From assembly GCA_964518725.1 (NCBI GenBank), contig CAZFKP010000006.1, positions 1 to 64,000 on the forward strand: a stretch of DNA of 64,000 bases. Reading direction: 5' to 3'. The notes beneath the pieces are model-generated. The model ran no database searches and had not been told where the DNA came from. It saw only the letters and a program-made list of their open reading frames with translations. The position numbers were made by a program, and so were the translations under genes. This stretch comes from JANRKF01 sp964518725 (lineage in GTDB: Bacteria > Pseudomonadota > Alphaproteobacteria > Rickettsiales > SXRF01). Positions 1-8,056 of the stretch are shown piece after piece (positions within the stretch are counted from its first letter, which is position 1; every line of letters begins with the position of its first letter).

Positions 1-186
1 AGCGAGCCCATCACGTTGCGCCCAGGAAAGTTCGGAAAGCTTTGCAACCAGCGATTCTGCGTACTGAGACTTCGGCATTGATCCCTCGCCTGAACCGGCG
101 GCACCCGGAAACTCATACTCATCAGGAAAACCAACATCTGTTTTTCCTTTACCAAGCCATCCACGGCGCCTGTCATTCTCACTCAT
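1..186 (-). CDS. partial hypothetical protein (N-terminal 62 codons)
   Basis: An open frame runs from an ATG at 186 off the left edge of the window. A GGGAG lies six bases upstream of this ATG; another in-frame ATG at 192 sits directly against the GGGAG and is less likely. The visible part is hydrophilic, begins MSENDRRRGWLGKGK and has a Gly/Ser-rich stretch, with no signal peptide or membrane segment. I do not recognise the family. The downstream part lies outside the window, so no function is proposed. Confidence 0.55.
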   Translation of the reverse strand, partial: MSENDRRRGWLGKGKTDVGFPDEYEFPGAAGSGEGSMPKSQYAESLVAKLSELSWAQRDGLA

Positions 187-281
187 ACGCATCTCCCACT
201 ATTCTATAAAGTTTATTAATAAGGCGTGATACCCCTGCAAGGTATAATGTTAATCACCCTCGATAGACAAATAAATAATTG

Positions 282-950
282 TTATGGTTTTGTGACAGCG
301 GCTAATTGTTGGAGCGCGGCCAGTATTTCCGCGCATTCCTCGTCCCACTGCCCTGTGAGGTTTTTTGGCCGAAAATGCCGCTGGAAGGCGTTGATCGCCT
401 TTGGCAGGTCGGCGGTGTCGTAGCCATATTCGGCTAGCTTCACAGCCTCAGCGCTTACCTGTCCGGCAGGAAACAACCCAATCCCCTCCTCCGCCAGCCG
501 CTTCCAATCAAACAGCTCACCAGGATCTTCTTTGCGGGTGGGGGCGACATCGGAATGGCCGACGACATTACGGGCGGGGATTTTCCTGCGCGCTACAATG
601 TCTTTGCACAACCAGATGACCGATTGCATCTGCACTTCGGGGAAAGGGCGATAGCCGAACTCATGCCCTGGGTTCACGATCTCGATGCCGATAGAGCGCT
701 GGTTAATGTTGGTATGCCCGCGCCAATAGGATTTTCCGGCGTGCCACGCCCGCATCTCCTCATCCACCAGTTGGAAAATGCGGCCATCCTCCTCAATCAT
801 GTAATGGGCGCTCACTTCGGCGGTCGCGTCACACATGCGGTCGAGCGCGTTGGCACCGCTTTTCATCCCGGTATAATGCAGCACCAACATGTCGATTTCA
901 TGGCCATCACGCGGGTTGCAATTCGGGGACGGGTGCTGGATAATCTTCAT
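282..950 (-). CDS. N-acetylmuramoyl-L-alanine amidase (Amidase_2/AmpD-AmiD type) with peptidoglycan-binding tail
   Basis: Zinc amidase that cuts the bond between N-acetylmuramic acid and L-alanine in murein or muropeptides. The 222-residue protein carries the Amidase_2 signature: LVLHYTG with zinc ligand His25, a Glu in IGIEIVN near residue 90, and GHSDVAPTRKEDPG with His132 and Asp142 as the other ligands. Residues about 160-215 resemble a PG_binding_1 domain, as in E. coli AmiD. No signal peptide is visible, so it may act in cytoplasmic muropeptide recycling, or the export signal is not recognisable. Its ATG overlaps the stop of the upstream permease gene by four bases (ATGA), which suggests co-translation. 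Confidence 0.88.
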   Translation of the reverse strand: MKIIQHPSPNCNPRDGHEIDMLVLHYTGMKSGANALDRMCDATAEVSAHYMIEEDGRIFQLVDEEMRAWHAGKSYWRGHTNINQRSIGIEIVNPGHEFGYRPFPEVQMQSVIWLCKDIVARRKIPARNVVGHSDVAPTRKEDPGELFDWKRLAEEGIGLFPAGQVSAEAVKLAEYGYDTADLPKAINAFQRHFRPKNLTGQWDEECAEILAALQQLAAVTKP

Positions 951-1822
951 ATTCCCTTGCCTTTTTCCAATATTTTTGGCTTGCGTACCACGATGATGGC
1001 GACACCCGCGAGCGTCATGGCGCCGCCGGAAAGTAGCTCAATTGTCAGCGGTTCACGATAAAATAATTGCCCAAACGCCACGCCCATGATCGGCACGAGC
1101 AGCGAAAATGGCGCGACGATGGACACTGGATGGAGTTTCACCAAATAATTCCACAGCCCGTGCCCCACTACCGATGACAGCAGCACCGTGAATGCAATCC
1201 CTGACCAGGCGCGCATTCCCGCCGTATGCAGCAACTCCGGCGAAGGCGATTCCACCAGCATCGACAGCGCCAGCAATTGCGGCAGGCCAAACAGGCAGAC
1301 ATAGGCCAGCACCTGCATCGCGGTGACGCCGGGGTGGCGCTTCATCATTACGTTGTAAATACCGAAAAAGAACGCCGCGGCGATGGCATAAAAACTGCCA
1401 AGCCAACTGCTGCCCATATGCGGCGACCCCAGCACCAGCATCATCCCGGAAAAGGCCAGCAGCAACCCAAGCAACCGCCATTTCCCGATGCGGTCGCCCA
1501 TGAACAATACGCCGCAGATACAGGCAAACGGCACTGAAAGCTGGTTCAAGATCGCACAGGTGGCGATGTCGAGCCCCACAGCCAGCGACGCCTGAGGCAA
1601 GGTGAAATGCGCGACTCCCGTCAGGGAAAGCAGCGCCAGGTGTTTCACCTGGGGCTTGGTCGGGCGCGGCACAAACGGCAGCAATATCACCGCAAGCGCG
1701 GCAAACCGGATGAAGGTCGCAAAAACCGGCGGGAAGTGCTCAAGCGCCCATTTGCTGGCAACGAAATTGGCTCCCCACACGGTGACAACCAAAAGCGCAT
1801 AAACAATGTGAAGGATGGGCAT
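947..1822 (-). CDS. DMT-superfamily (EamA) permease
   Basis: A 291-residue protein with about ten hydrophobic segments in two repeated EamA halves. The first segment holds the typical VTVWGANFVASK signature. Members export amino acids or metabolites such as cysteine and O-acetylserine; the substrate cannot be read from sequence. The C-terminus is a short basic tail (VRKPKILEKGKGI). It lies in a tight minus-strand run between the DjlA-like gene, whose stop touches its start at 1822, and the amidase gene, which it overlaps by four bases. Confidence 0.85.
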   Translation of the reverse strand: MPILHIVYALLVVTVWGANFVASKWALEHFPPVFATFIRFAALAVILLPFVPRPTKPQVKHLALLSLTGVAHFTLPQASLAVGLDIATCAILNQLSVPFACICGVLFMGDRIGKWRLLGLLLAFSGMMLVLGSPHMGSSWLGSFYAIAAAFFFGIYNVMMKRHPGVTAMQVLAYVCLFGLPQLLALSMLVESPSPELLHTAGMRAWSGIAFTVLLSSVVGHGLWNYLVKLHPVSIVAPFSLLVPIMGVAFGQLFYREPLTIELLSGGAMTLAGVAIIVVRKPKILEKGKGI

Positions 1823-2613
1823 CAGGCCGCCTTCCTCGCGAGCGCCTTATAAGCCGCGCTGATTTCCGCCGTGCGTAGCGAAAGGATTTGCGCCACTTCC
1901 GGCGAGAGTGCCTCATCAGCATAACGATCCGGGTGGTAGCGCTGCATCAGTTTGTAGTATTGTTTTTTCACCTGTGCCATGCCCGCCTTTTTCCCGGTAC
2001 CCAGCACATGGTGGGGCTTGGGTACGGTAAATTGTTCATGCAGGCTGGCATAGGTGGCAGGCGGCAACTCAAGCTGGTGGGCAATCCTGGAAAGCATGTG
2101 CTGCTTGTGCTTGCTGATCGGCGCACTGGCTGCCGCCACTGAAAACAGCCGCGCCACAAGTGCCTCGAACAGCATCCGGTTGCGCGGAAAAACATGCTTG
2201 ACCTGCTGCACATAATGCTCCATCGGCGTCGGGTCGTTGCACGCCAGCACAAAGAGTTTGCGAAGCTTGCCGCATAATCCGCCGGACAATGGAAATGCAT
2301 CACGGAATGCAAGATAGGATTCGCGGGTCATCGCCCCGTCGGCCATAGCGATTTTGGCAGAAAGCGAAATAATCGCAAAGGTAAAGGAAATATGTTTGAA
2401 CTCGGCATCTTTCGGCGCCAACGCCTGCGCCAGCGCTTCCCCGTGGCGCGACTCCGGGGGTTTTGGCTTAGTGACGGCGTAACGCAGCGCCGTCATGCCG
2501 CGAAACCGTATCCTGGCGACGGCCGGTATCCACGCCCATGATTTTCGCAAGGTGTCGGATTTATATAATGCTGGCAGCATGGATCCCCGCCGGCGCGGGG
2601 ATGGAAGGGTCAC
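1822..2613 (-). CDS. DjlA-like co-chaperone (TerB-like domain plus C-terminal J domain)
   Basis: The C-terminal 60 residues form a J domain with the HPD tripeptide (MQRYHPDRY), expected to stimulate DnaK ATPase. The middle, from about residue 75 (FAIISLSAKIAMADGAMT), resembles the TerB-like domain of DjlA. The transmembrane N-terminus of classical DjlA is absent. The longest frame starts at a GTG at 2613 that overlaps the DUF1476 stop (GTGA). Its first 40 or so residues (PSPRRRGS... RFRGMTA) look translated from palindromic repeat DNA: hairpins lie at 2583-2602 and 2472-2495. A start at ATG 2496 would give a 224-residue protein without that stretch. The domain call is secure; the start is not. 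Confidence 0.75.
   Translation of the reverse strand: MTLPSPRRRGSMLPALYKSDTLRKSWAWIPAVARIRFRGMTALRYAVTKPKPPESRHGEALAQALAPKDAEFKHISFTFAIISLSAKIAMADGAMTRESYLAFRDAFPLSGGLCGKLRKLFVLACNDPTPMEHYVQQVKHVFPRNRMLFEALVARLFSVAAASAPISKHKQHMLSRIAHQLELPPATYASLHEQFTVPKPHHVLGTGKKAGMAQVKKQYYKLMQRYHPDRYADEALSPEVAQILSLRTAEISAAYKALARKAA
2583..2602. repeat. small palindromic element (8-bp perfect stem)
   Basis: ATCCCCGC and GCGGGGAT flank a four-base loop, giving a perfect 8-bp inverted repeat. It resembles the dispersed GC-rich palindromes common in alphaproteobacteria and Rickettsiales. It lies just after the DUF1476 stop and inside the longest frame of the DjlA-like gene. A second 8-bp hairpin, TGACGGCG/CGCCGTCA, lies at 2472-2495. 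Confidence 0.6.
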
Positions 2614-2933
2614 TTCCCATCCATGATTTGCTGGCGTGCCACCGACAGCAGCTGCTCCATCTCGGACTCGATCTCGCTAACCGGCACCGTCACACCTGCC
2701 CGGCCAAAATCCACCAGCAGCTTATCAACCACATCCCTATCGCCACTGGCGTCCAGGTCAGCCACCACGACATCCTTGGCATAAGCATCGGCTTCTGCTC
2801 CTTTTCTTCCAAGCTTCTCCGCAGCCCACAAGCCAAGCAGCTTGTTGCGGCGCGCCGTGGCCTTGAATTCCATCTCGGCATCAAAAGCGAATTTACTCTC
2901 AAAACCCTTCTTGCGATCATCAAAACTGCTCAT
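2610..2933 (-). CDS. DUF1476 protein (ATPase inhibitor zeta-subunit family)
   Basis: A 107-residue alpha-helical acidic protein. It begins MSSFDDRKKGFESKFAFD and contains FKATARRNKLLGLWAAEKLG, the characteristic block of the alphaproteobacterial DUF1476 family. In Paracoccus the family member is the zeta subunit that inhibits F1-ATPase hydrolysis. The length matches the family. It is divergent from purC and first of the minus-strand run down to the amidase. The inhibitory role is inferred from the family; no ATP synthase genes are visible here. Confidence 0.85.
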   Translation of the reverse strand: MSSFDDRKKGFESKFAFDAEMEFKATARRNKLLGLWAAEKLGRKGAEADAYAKDVVVADLDASGDRDVVDKLLVDFGRAGVTVPVSEIESEMEQLLSVARQQIMDGK

Positions 2934-3061
2934 ATTTCCTCTTATTTTTTGCTATACTTGTCGGCTGCCAAGTTTTATAAGAACTCTTCCCATTATACAA
3001 GACGAACCTAGCGGAATTATAGCTCCCAATGCAAAAAAACAAACCACGAAAGATTATTTCC

Positions 3062-3907
3062 ATGGCACCTCGCAAACCAATCTATGAAGGCAAAGCTAAA
3101 AAACTGTTCGAGGGGCCGGAACCAGGAACCATTATCCAGCACTTCAAGGATGATGCAACGGCGTTCAACAACCAGAAAAAGGGAACCATCAGCGGCAAGG
3201 GCGTGATGAACAACCGCATTTCGGAATATCTGATGACCCGCCTCGGCGAAATCGGCATCCCGACGCACTTCATCAGAAGCCTCAACATGCGTGAGCAGCT
3301 GGTGCGCGCCGTCCAGATCGTGCCGCTCGAAGTCATCATCCGTAACGTCGCTGCCGGCAGCTTCGCCAAACGTTTCGGCATTCCCGATGGCAAGGTGATC
3401 GGCCACCCACTGATCGAATATTGCTTCAAGAACGACGCGCTCGGCGATCCGTTCGTCACTGAAGAACATATTTACGCCTTCGGCTGGGCAACCCCTTCCG
3501 AGCTGGATGAAATCCGCATGTACTCCTTCCGCATCAACGATTTCCTTGCAGGGCTGTTTATGGGCGTGGGCATCCGGCTCGTCGATTTCAAGCTTGAATT
3601 CGGTCGCGTCATCGAAGGTGACCGCGAATATCTGGTGCTCGCCGATGAGATCAGCCCCGATAATTGCCGCCTGTGGGATGTGAATACCGGTTACCGCCTC
3701 GACAAAGACCGCTTCCGCCAGGATCTGGGCGGCGTGGAAAACGCCTATCAGGAAGTGGCGCGCCGCCTGGGCGTCCTGCCGCAATCCGATCAGGAATCCT
3801 ATGTCATCGAAGTCAATCCGCGTGTGGCGAAATCGAAAGCGAAAAAGAAAGCGGCTAAAAAGCCCGTGAAGAAAACAGCAAAGAAACCGGCAAAGGCGAA
3901 AAAATAA
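3062..3907 (+). CDS. purC: phosphoribosylaminoimidazole-succinocarboxamide synthase, with unusual Lys/Ala-rich tail
   Basis: SAICAR synthetase joins CAIR and aspartate with ATP in purine synthesis. The family opening IYEGKAKKLFEGPEPG, the FKDDATAFNNQKKG block and the ISPDNCRLWD motif are all present. The start at 3062 (MAPRKPIYEGKAKK) fits the family N-terminus; an in-frame ATG at 3029 would add 11 residues. The enzyme normally ends near VARRLGVLP. Here about 40 further residues follow, ending in a Lys/Ala/Pro-rich histone H1-like tail (KKAAKKPVKKTAKKPAKAKK). The stop overlaps the purS start (TAATG). Confidence 0.95.
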   Translation: MAPRKPIYEGKAKKLFEGPEPGTIIQHFKDDATAFNNQKKGTISGKGVMNNRISEYLMTRLGEIGIPTHFIRSLNMREQLVRAVQIVPLEVIIRNVAAGSFAKRFGIPDGKVIGHPLIEYCFKNDALGDPFVTEEHIYAFGWATPSELDEIRMYSFRINDFLAGLFMGVGIRLVDFKLEFGRVIEGDREYLVLADEISPDNCRLWDVNTGYRLDKDRFRQDLGGVENAYQEVARRLGVLPQSDQESYVIEVNPRVAKSKAKKKAAKKPVKKTAKKPAKAKK

Positions 3908-4149
3908 TGAAAGCAAAGATCCATATCACCCTCAAGAACGGCGTGCTTGACCCGCAGGGCAAAGCCATCGCAGGAGCGCTCGGCAATATGGGGTTTGACG
4001 GCGTCACCGATGTACGGCAAGGCAAATATATTGAACTCGTATTCAGTGAAACCGATAAGAAGAAAGCCGAGGCGGCGGTGGAAAAAATGTGCGCAGGCCT
4101 GCTCGCCAACACGGTGGTGGAGAACTATAAGTTTGAGCTAGTGGAGTAG
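3907..4149 (+). CDS. purS: FGAM synthase subunit PurS
   Basis: An 80-residue protein that bridges PurL and PurQ in the three-subunit phosphoribosylformylglycinamidine synthase. The family pattern is clear: KAKIHITLKNGVLDPQGKAI near the start, then MGFDGVTDVRQGKYIEL and a C-terminal VVENYKFELVE. Its ATG overlaps the purC stop. The unknown gene at 4154 follows after four bases. Confidence 0.95.
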   Translation: MKAKIHITLKNGVLDPQGKAIAGALGNMGFDGVTDVRQGKYIELVFSETDKKKAEAAVEKMCAGLLANTVVENYKFELVE

Positions 4150-4153
4150 GATT

Positions 4154-5038
4154 ATGGCAATAATATACAAACCGGGATTGACAGCCGAAGGCGTAAGGCA
4201 GATTGCACACGCGGGCAATGGCGGTGCGCTTGATACCCCTGTCACGCCGGGCAAAGAGCCAGCACCATACACGCCACTCTCGGATGATGGGGTGCAGGCG
4301 CTGCGTGCCCTGCAACAATGGAAGATTGACGAACCTGAAGCTGCACAGAAACGTGACGAAGCTGTGCGCGCGGTGCGTGTCGTCTTCAAGATGCCGATAC
4401 AGGACGGGGGAAGGGAATACTACTCTACTGTTACGTTCGGCCTTACACGCGTCATCCGCGAATTTCTGCAGGCCAAACCAGAAATCGTAAAAGCCGCGCC
4501 AGATAGCGCCTTTTCACTCGATGTGCTCGAAGCGGAATTAAAGCGCGCCCAACCAGACATATTTGGCGATGCTGCACGAGCCGTTGAATTAGCGGATCAA
4601 GGCAGGGCAACACATGCGGCTCCGGAAACAAATGGCACCGTGACGCATGTTGCTCCTCCCACAGAAGAGCCTGAGCCTCAGAAACATTTAAGCGACGAGG
4701 CGCTCACCAAGTTCGAATATCTTATCCGACTACCTGCAACCCTGACAAAATTCAAAACCCTGCAGTCCGCATTTGTTGCCCTTTACGACAATGCCATGGA
4801 GGGCTACGTTGCGAACAGGTCGCTCAATCAGGATCTCAAAACCAATGACGGCTGCGTCCGGCTCGCCATGTGGGAACTGAATAACCTGATGCAGCGGACA
4901 GGTGACCTTGATGTCACACGGCGCCGGGAAGTTGAATCTGCCATCAGCGTGCTTTCCCTGGCGTTAGCGACCGATTTCCCTGAGGCTTATGACCGCACGC
5001 CCCTGAAATCCACCATCAGTTCGCACGCCATATCATGA
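4154..5038 (+). CDS. hypothetical protein inserted between purS and purQ
   Basis: A 294-residue protein that I do not recognise. It has an N-terminal half with KREAV-type helices, a low-complexity Thr/Pro/Glu linker at about 150-185, and a helical C-terminal half (LSDEALTKFEYLIRLPATL...). No signal peptide, membrane segment or catalytic motif is visible. It starts four bases after purS and its TGA overlaps the purQ ATG (ATGA), so it must be translated within the purine operon. No purine enzyme of this type is known to me; purS and purQ are usually adjacent. Confidence 0.8.
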   Translation: MAIIYKPGLTAEGVRQIAHAGNGGALDTPVTPGKEPAPYTPLSDDGVQALRALQQWKIDEPEAAQKRDEAVRAVRVVFKMPIQDGGREYYSTVTFGLTRVIREFLQAKPEIVKAAPDSAFSLDVLEAELKRAQPDIFGDAARAVELADQGRATHAAPETNGTVTHVAPPTEEPEPQKHLSDEALTKFEYLIRLPATLTKFKTLQSAFVALYDNAMEGYVANRSLNQDLKTNDGCVRLAMWELNNLMQRTGDLDVTRRREVESAISVLSLALATDFPEAYDRTPLKSTISSHAIS

Positions 5039-5688
5039 AATCTGCCGTCATCGTATTCCCCGGCTCTAACTGCGACCGCGACGGGCAAACCGTGCTTGCC
5101 GCCACCGGCTGCAATCCGCACATGGTCTGGCACCGCGACAGCGCCCTGCCCGCGGTTGACCTTGTGTATGTTCCGGGCGGATTCTCCTACGGCGATTATT
5201 TGCGCTCCGGCGCCATGGCCGCGCATTCGCCGATCATGCGCGAAGTGAAAAACCATGCCGAGCGCGGCGGCTATGTGCTGGGCGTGTGCAACGGCTTCCA
5301 GATCCTCACCGAATCCGGCCTGCTGCCGGGTATTCTGCTTAGGAACGCCAAGCTCAAATTCATCTGCAAGGAGGTGACGCTGCGCGTGGAAAACAACAGC
5401 AGCGCCTTTACAAAGAAATATGCCGCAGGGCAGCAGATCAACGTGCCGGTCGCCCATCACGACGGTAATTACTTCACCGACGATGCCACGCTGAAACGCC
5501 TGCAGGATAACGCCCAGATCGCCTTCACCTATGTCGATAATCCGAACGGTTCGAAGGCCAATATCGCGGGCATCCTGAACGACAGGAAGAACGTGCTCGG
5601 CATGATGCCACACCCCGAGCGCCACTCAGAGCAATTGCTCGGCGGCGTCGATGGACGGCGGATGTTTGAGAGCTTACTGGCAGCGTAG
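5035..5688 (+). CDS. purQ: FGAM synthase glutaminase subunit PurQ
   Basis: Class I glutamine amidotransferase that supplies ammonia to PurL for the fourth step of purine synthesis. The nucleophile is Cys85 in GVCNGFQIL; the His193/Glu195 pair lies in PHPERH near the C-terminus. N-terminal VIVFPGSNCDRD is typical of PurQ. Its 217 residues fit the short PurS-dependent type. The catalytic partner purL lies about 23 kb away on the other strand. Confidence 0.95.
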   Translation: MKSAVIVFPGSNCDRDGQTVLAATGCNPHMVWHRDSALPAVDLVYVPGGFSYGDYLRSGAMAAHSPIMREVKNHAERGGYVLGVCNGFQILTESGLLPGILLRNAKLKFICKEVTLRVENNSSAFTKKYAAGQQINVPVAHHDGNYFTDDATLKRLQDNAQIAFTYVDNPNGSKANIAGILNDRKNVLGMMPHPERHSEQLLGGVDGRRMFESLLAA

Positions 5689-5697
5689 TAAGAAACC

Positions 5698-7962
5698 TTA
5701 CGCCACTGCTGCCTCTGGGTGCTTGACCGCGCGAAGCTTCTCGTTGAACTCCCGGAGATCTTTCTTGAAGTCACTAATGGCATCATTGCTTTTCCCAAGA
5801 GTCGCTAGCAGCTGTGCTAACACATTAGCACGGCTTTCAAGCGTCTCCTCACGCATTACATTCATGCTCGTTGCAGCACCAAAAAGCTGGGAGCATGCCA
5901 CGCTTGTCAGGCCGGTTGCTTCAACAATTTCCGTGAATGTCAGATGAGTGCCATCTTCTTTCGTAAAATAGGCATACAGCGTCTGGCGTGCGGCAATAAT
6001 GTTGCGTGGGATAGGCGGGGCTGACTCAACTTTTGCAGCATGCGTCTGTTTTGCCGACGGGAGTGCTTCATAGAGCTCATAAAGCTTTGCGAGATCACCT
6101 TCGGCAATATCATTGGCAGCAAGCTCTTTGAGCGAACGCACCATGGCAAGCATCACGCTGCCGGGAACGGGCGCCCTACCCGCCTCAATTCCGGCGATAT
6201 AATCCCCACCATGAACCTTCAGTAGCGCAATTTCCCGCTCATCGACCTTGTTTTCCAATGCGGCGTTCATCCTTTCGGCAAGCTCGCCACGGGTCATCAT
6301 ATGCCCCTCTTTTTCCCGGGCATGCTTGACGGTGATCGCTTCCCGCAGGTCGAGCAGCAGATCGCCAAAGCCAGTGCGGATTCCTTCTTTGGCTCCGGCG
6401 GCAACGCGTGCCTTGTATCTTTCTTCGAAATTTCCAGACAATGCTTCTCTTGCCGAATCATCATAATTTGTATTATCTTCGATCAATATTTTCTTGAGGG
6501 CGGCGAATTGCTGTTCATCCGGATAGGTTGCGTCCTTTTCCCATTCCCTGATGACTTCATCACTCACTGCTTCCACTTCCTGGGTAAGGATGGTCAGCAT
6601 GTTTTCTGCCAGCTCATCCCGCGAAATTTCGGCGGCTTCCCGCAGATCCAGCAGTTTTTTCCCGAAGGATTCCAAATAGTGTAAAAATTCTGTGCTCATA
6701 TCGCCTCCGCTTAATACAGGTTGGGGTTTGGCCGGCGTATCGATCGGAACATCCGAATTCTTGTCCGCTCCGCCATTGTGTTGCGCTGCGCCTGCTGCTA
6801 CCAGAGTGGCAAACAATGGGTTGGCAAGGTCTGCTGGTTTGGGTGCCAGCGCGGCGGCGCTGCTGCGGGGTGTCCCCGTAGCCGGCCTCGGTACCATGCC
6901 CCCCGAAGGTGCCGCGGGAGTGCGGCCTACAGTTTCTGGAAAGGCTGTCGCACGTATATGGGCAACCGTGTAGATGTCATGGGTATCCATACCCTCATCT
7001 TTTGCCTGGTCAATGATAGTATTGACCAGGGTTTGCGCGAGGCCACCAATTACTTCCGTTCTGTCCTGCGGAGTAGCATATGGGTTGGTCATGGCTTCGT
7101 TCAGCATGGCACCAAAATGTTTATCTCTCAGGCGCGGCAGCAAAGGCTCCATTTCCGCATGCCTGAGCGCACCCACCAGACGCTGTGTCGGCGTTAATTC
7201 ACGGTGTTCATTGAAATGAACCTGAAAATCCCGCAGGCACGATGCTTTAGTATTGGCCGCATTGCCGCGCCCTGTCTTTGAATCAACGCATGTCCCAAAC
7301 GCATTGTCGGCGATCTGCGCGTTCACCTTGTCGATAAATGCCTGCGCGAGCTCTTTCTCGAAATCGGTTGGTCTGGCCGTCGCCACAAGCTCTCCTGCCA
7401 CCGGTGGCATTGGGGAGACATCGTCCGGCATGGGAGCATCCGGTTTGGGGGTATCTGATCCGCTTCCGGCTGGCTTGGGAACGGCCGGCGTGGGAGCATC
7501 CGGCTTAGTTTCTTTAGGTGCCAGCAATTTATCCTCTGGTACCCCCCGCTCCTTCGCCAATTCAAGTATGGCATCCTTCACAGTTGCGGCAAGGCTGGCA
7601 ATCGCCGCTTTCTTGCCCTCACCGCCAGTATATTCCGTATCAATCGCATCATTATACTGCCTGGTGATTTTAGTTTGCAATTGATGGGCAACTTCTCCCA
7701 GCTCAGCTTCCTGCAACGCACGGATCAAACGCGAAGCAGGTGTGTGGCCACCAACATCCATCGCTGTAACGAACCCGGCAATGCTGTTACCTTTCGCCAG
7801 CTGTTTCCCACCGCGCCGGCCAAGCTCATTGAGGCACGCATGATAAGCTTCCTCATGGATGGTCTCCATCATATCCATGAGCGCATCACGCAAACCCTCT
7901 TCAAAGTGAATGGGTGCTGAAGTTTTCGTTTCGCTTTTCTTTGCTGGTTTTCCAAACGCCAT
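5698..7962 (-). CDS. 754-residue orphan with duplicated N-terminal domain and XRE-like repeats
   Basis: No family is recognised. The N-terminal part holds two related blocks of about 125 residues (about 20-145 and 200-335). Both begin FE(E/K)xL, carry TP(A/T)xRL(I/V)xALxxAE and end in a helix with AKxxGxx. They are joined by a Pro/Asp-rich linker with degenerate PKPDAP-like repeats. After a second Ala/Pro linker come two XRE-like helix-turn-helix segments, FGKKLLDLREAAEISRDELAE and FGDLLLDLREA...TRGELAERM...GIEAGRAPVPG, and a possible third HTH near the C-terminus. There is no signal peptide or membrane segment. The gene follows ftsA, where ftsZ often sits, but a 94-bp gap with a TTGTCAC box suggests its own promoter. 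Confidence 0.75.
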   Translation of the reverse strand: MAFGKPAKKSETKTSAPIHFEEGLRDALMDMMETIHEEAYHACLNELGRRGGKQLAKGNSIAGFVTAMDVGGHTPASRLIRALQEAELGEVAHQLQTKITRQYNDAIDTEYTGGEGKKAAIASLAATVKDAILELAKERGVPEDKLLAPKETKPDAPTPAVPKPAGSGSDTPKPDAPMPDDVSPMPPVAGELVATARPTDFEKELAQAFIDKVNAQIADNAFGTCVDSKTGRGNAANTKASCLRDFQVHFNEHRELTPTQRLVGALRHAEMEPLLPRLRDKHFGAMLNEAMTNPYATPQDRTEVIGGLAQTLVNTIIDQAKDEGMDTHDIYTVAHIRATAFPETVGRTPAAPSGGMVPRPATGTPRSSAAALAPKPADLANPLFATLVAAGAAQHNGGADKNSDVPIDTPAKPQPVLSGGDMSTEFLHYLESFGKKLLDLREAAEISRDELAENMLTILTQEVEAVSDEVIREWEKDATYPDEQQFAALKKILIEDNTNYDDSAREALSGNFEERYKARVAAGAKEGIRTGFGDLLLDLREAITVKHAREKEGHMMTRGELAERMNAALENKVDEREIALLKVHGGDYIAGIEAGRAPVPGSVMLAMVRSLKELAANDIAEGDLAKLYELYEALPSAKQTHAAKVESAPPIPRNIIAARQTLYAYFTKEDGTHLTFTEIVEATGLTSVACSQLFGAATSMNVMREETLESRANVLAQLLATLGKSNDAISDFKKDLREFNEKLRAVKHPEAAVA

Positions 7963-8056
7963 GTTATTGCCCCCCGTTAATGAGGGTTAATGGGTATGGG
8001 ATTTACTCCAACATATCAATAAATGATTTTTTACAATTGTGTGACAATGAAGAAAG

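Noticed and set aside
291..297. TGTGACA near 291 as another copy of the orphan box
   Set aside because: It lies in the 3' end of the amidase coding sequence, not upstream of a gene.
3017..3916. 299-codon frame antisense to purC
   Set aside because: Its length reflects codon bias of purC; purC is certain.
7973..7993. Possible CtrA site (TTAA-TTAA) before the 754-residue orphan
   Set aside because: Spacing between TTAA halves is six, not the seven expected for CtrA, and only one such site is seen.
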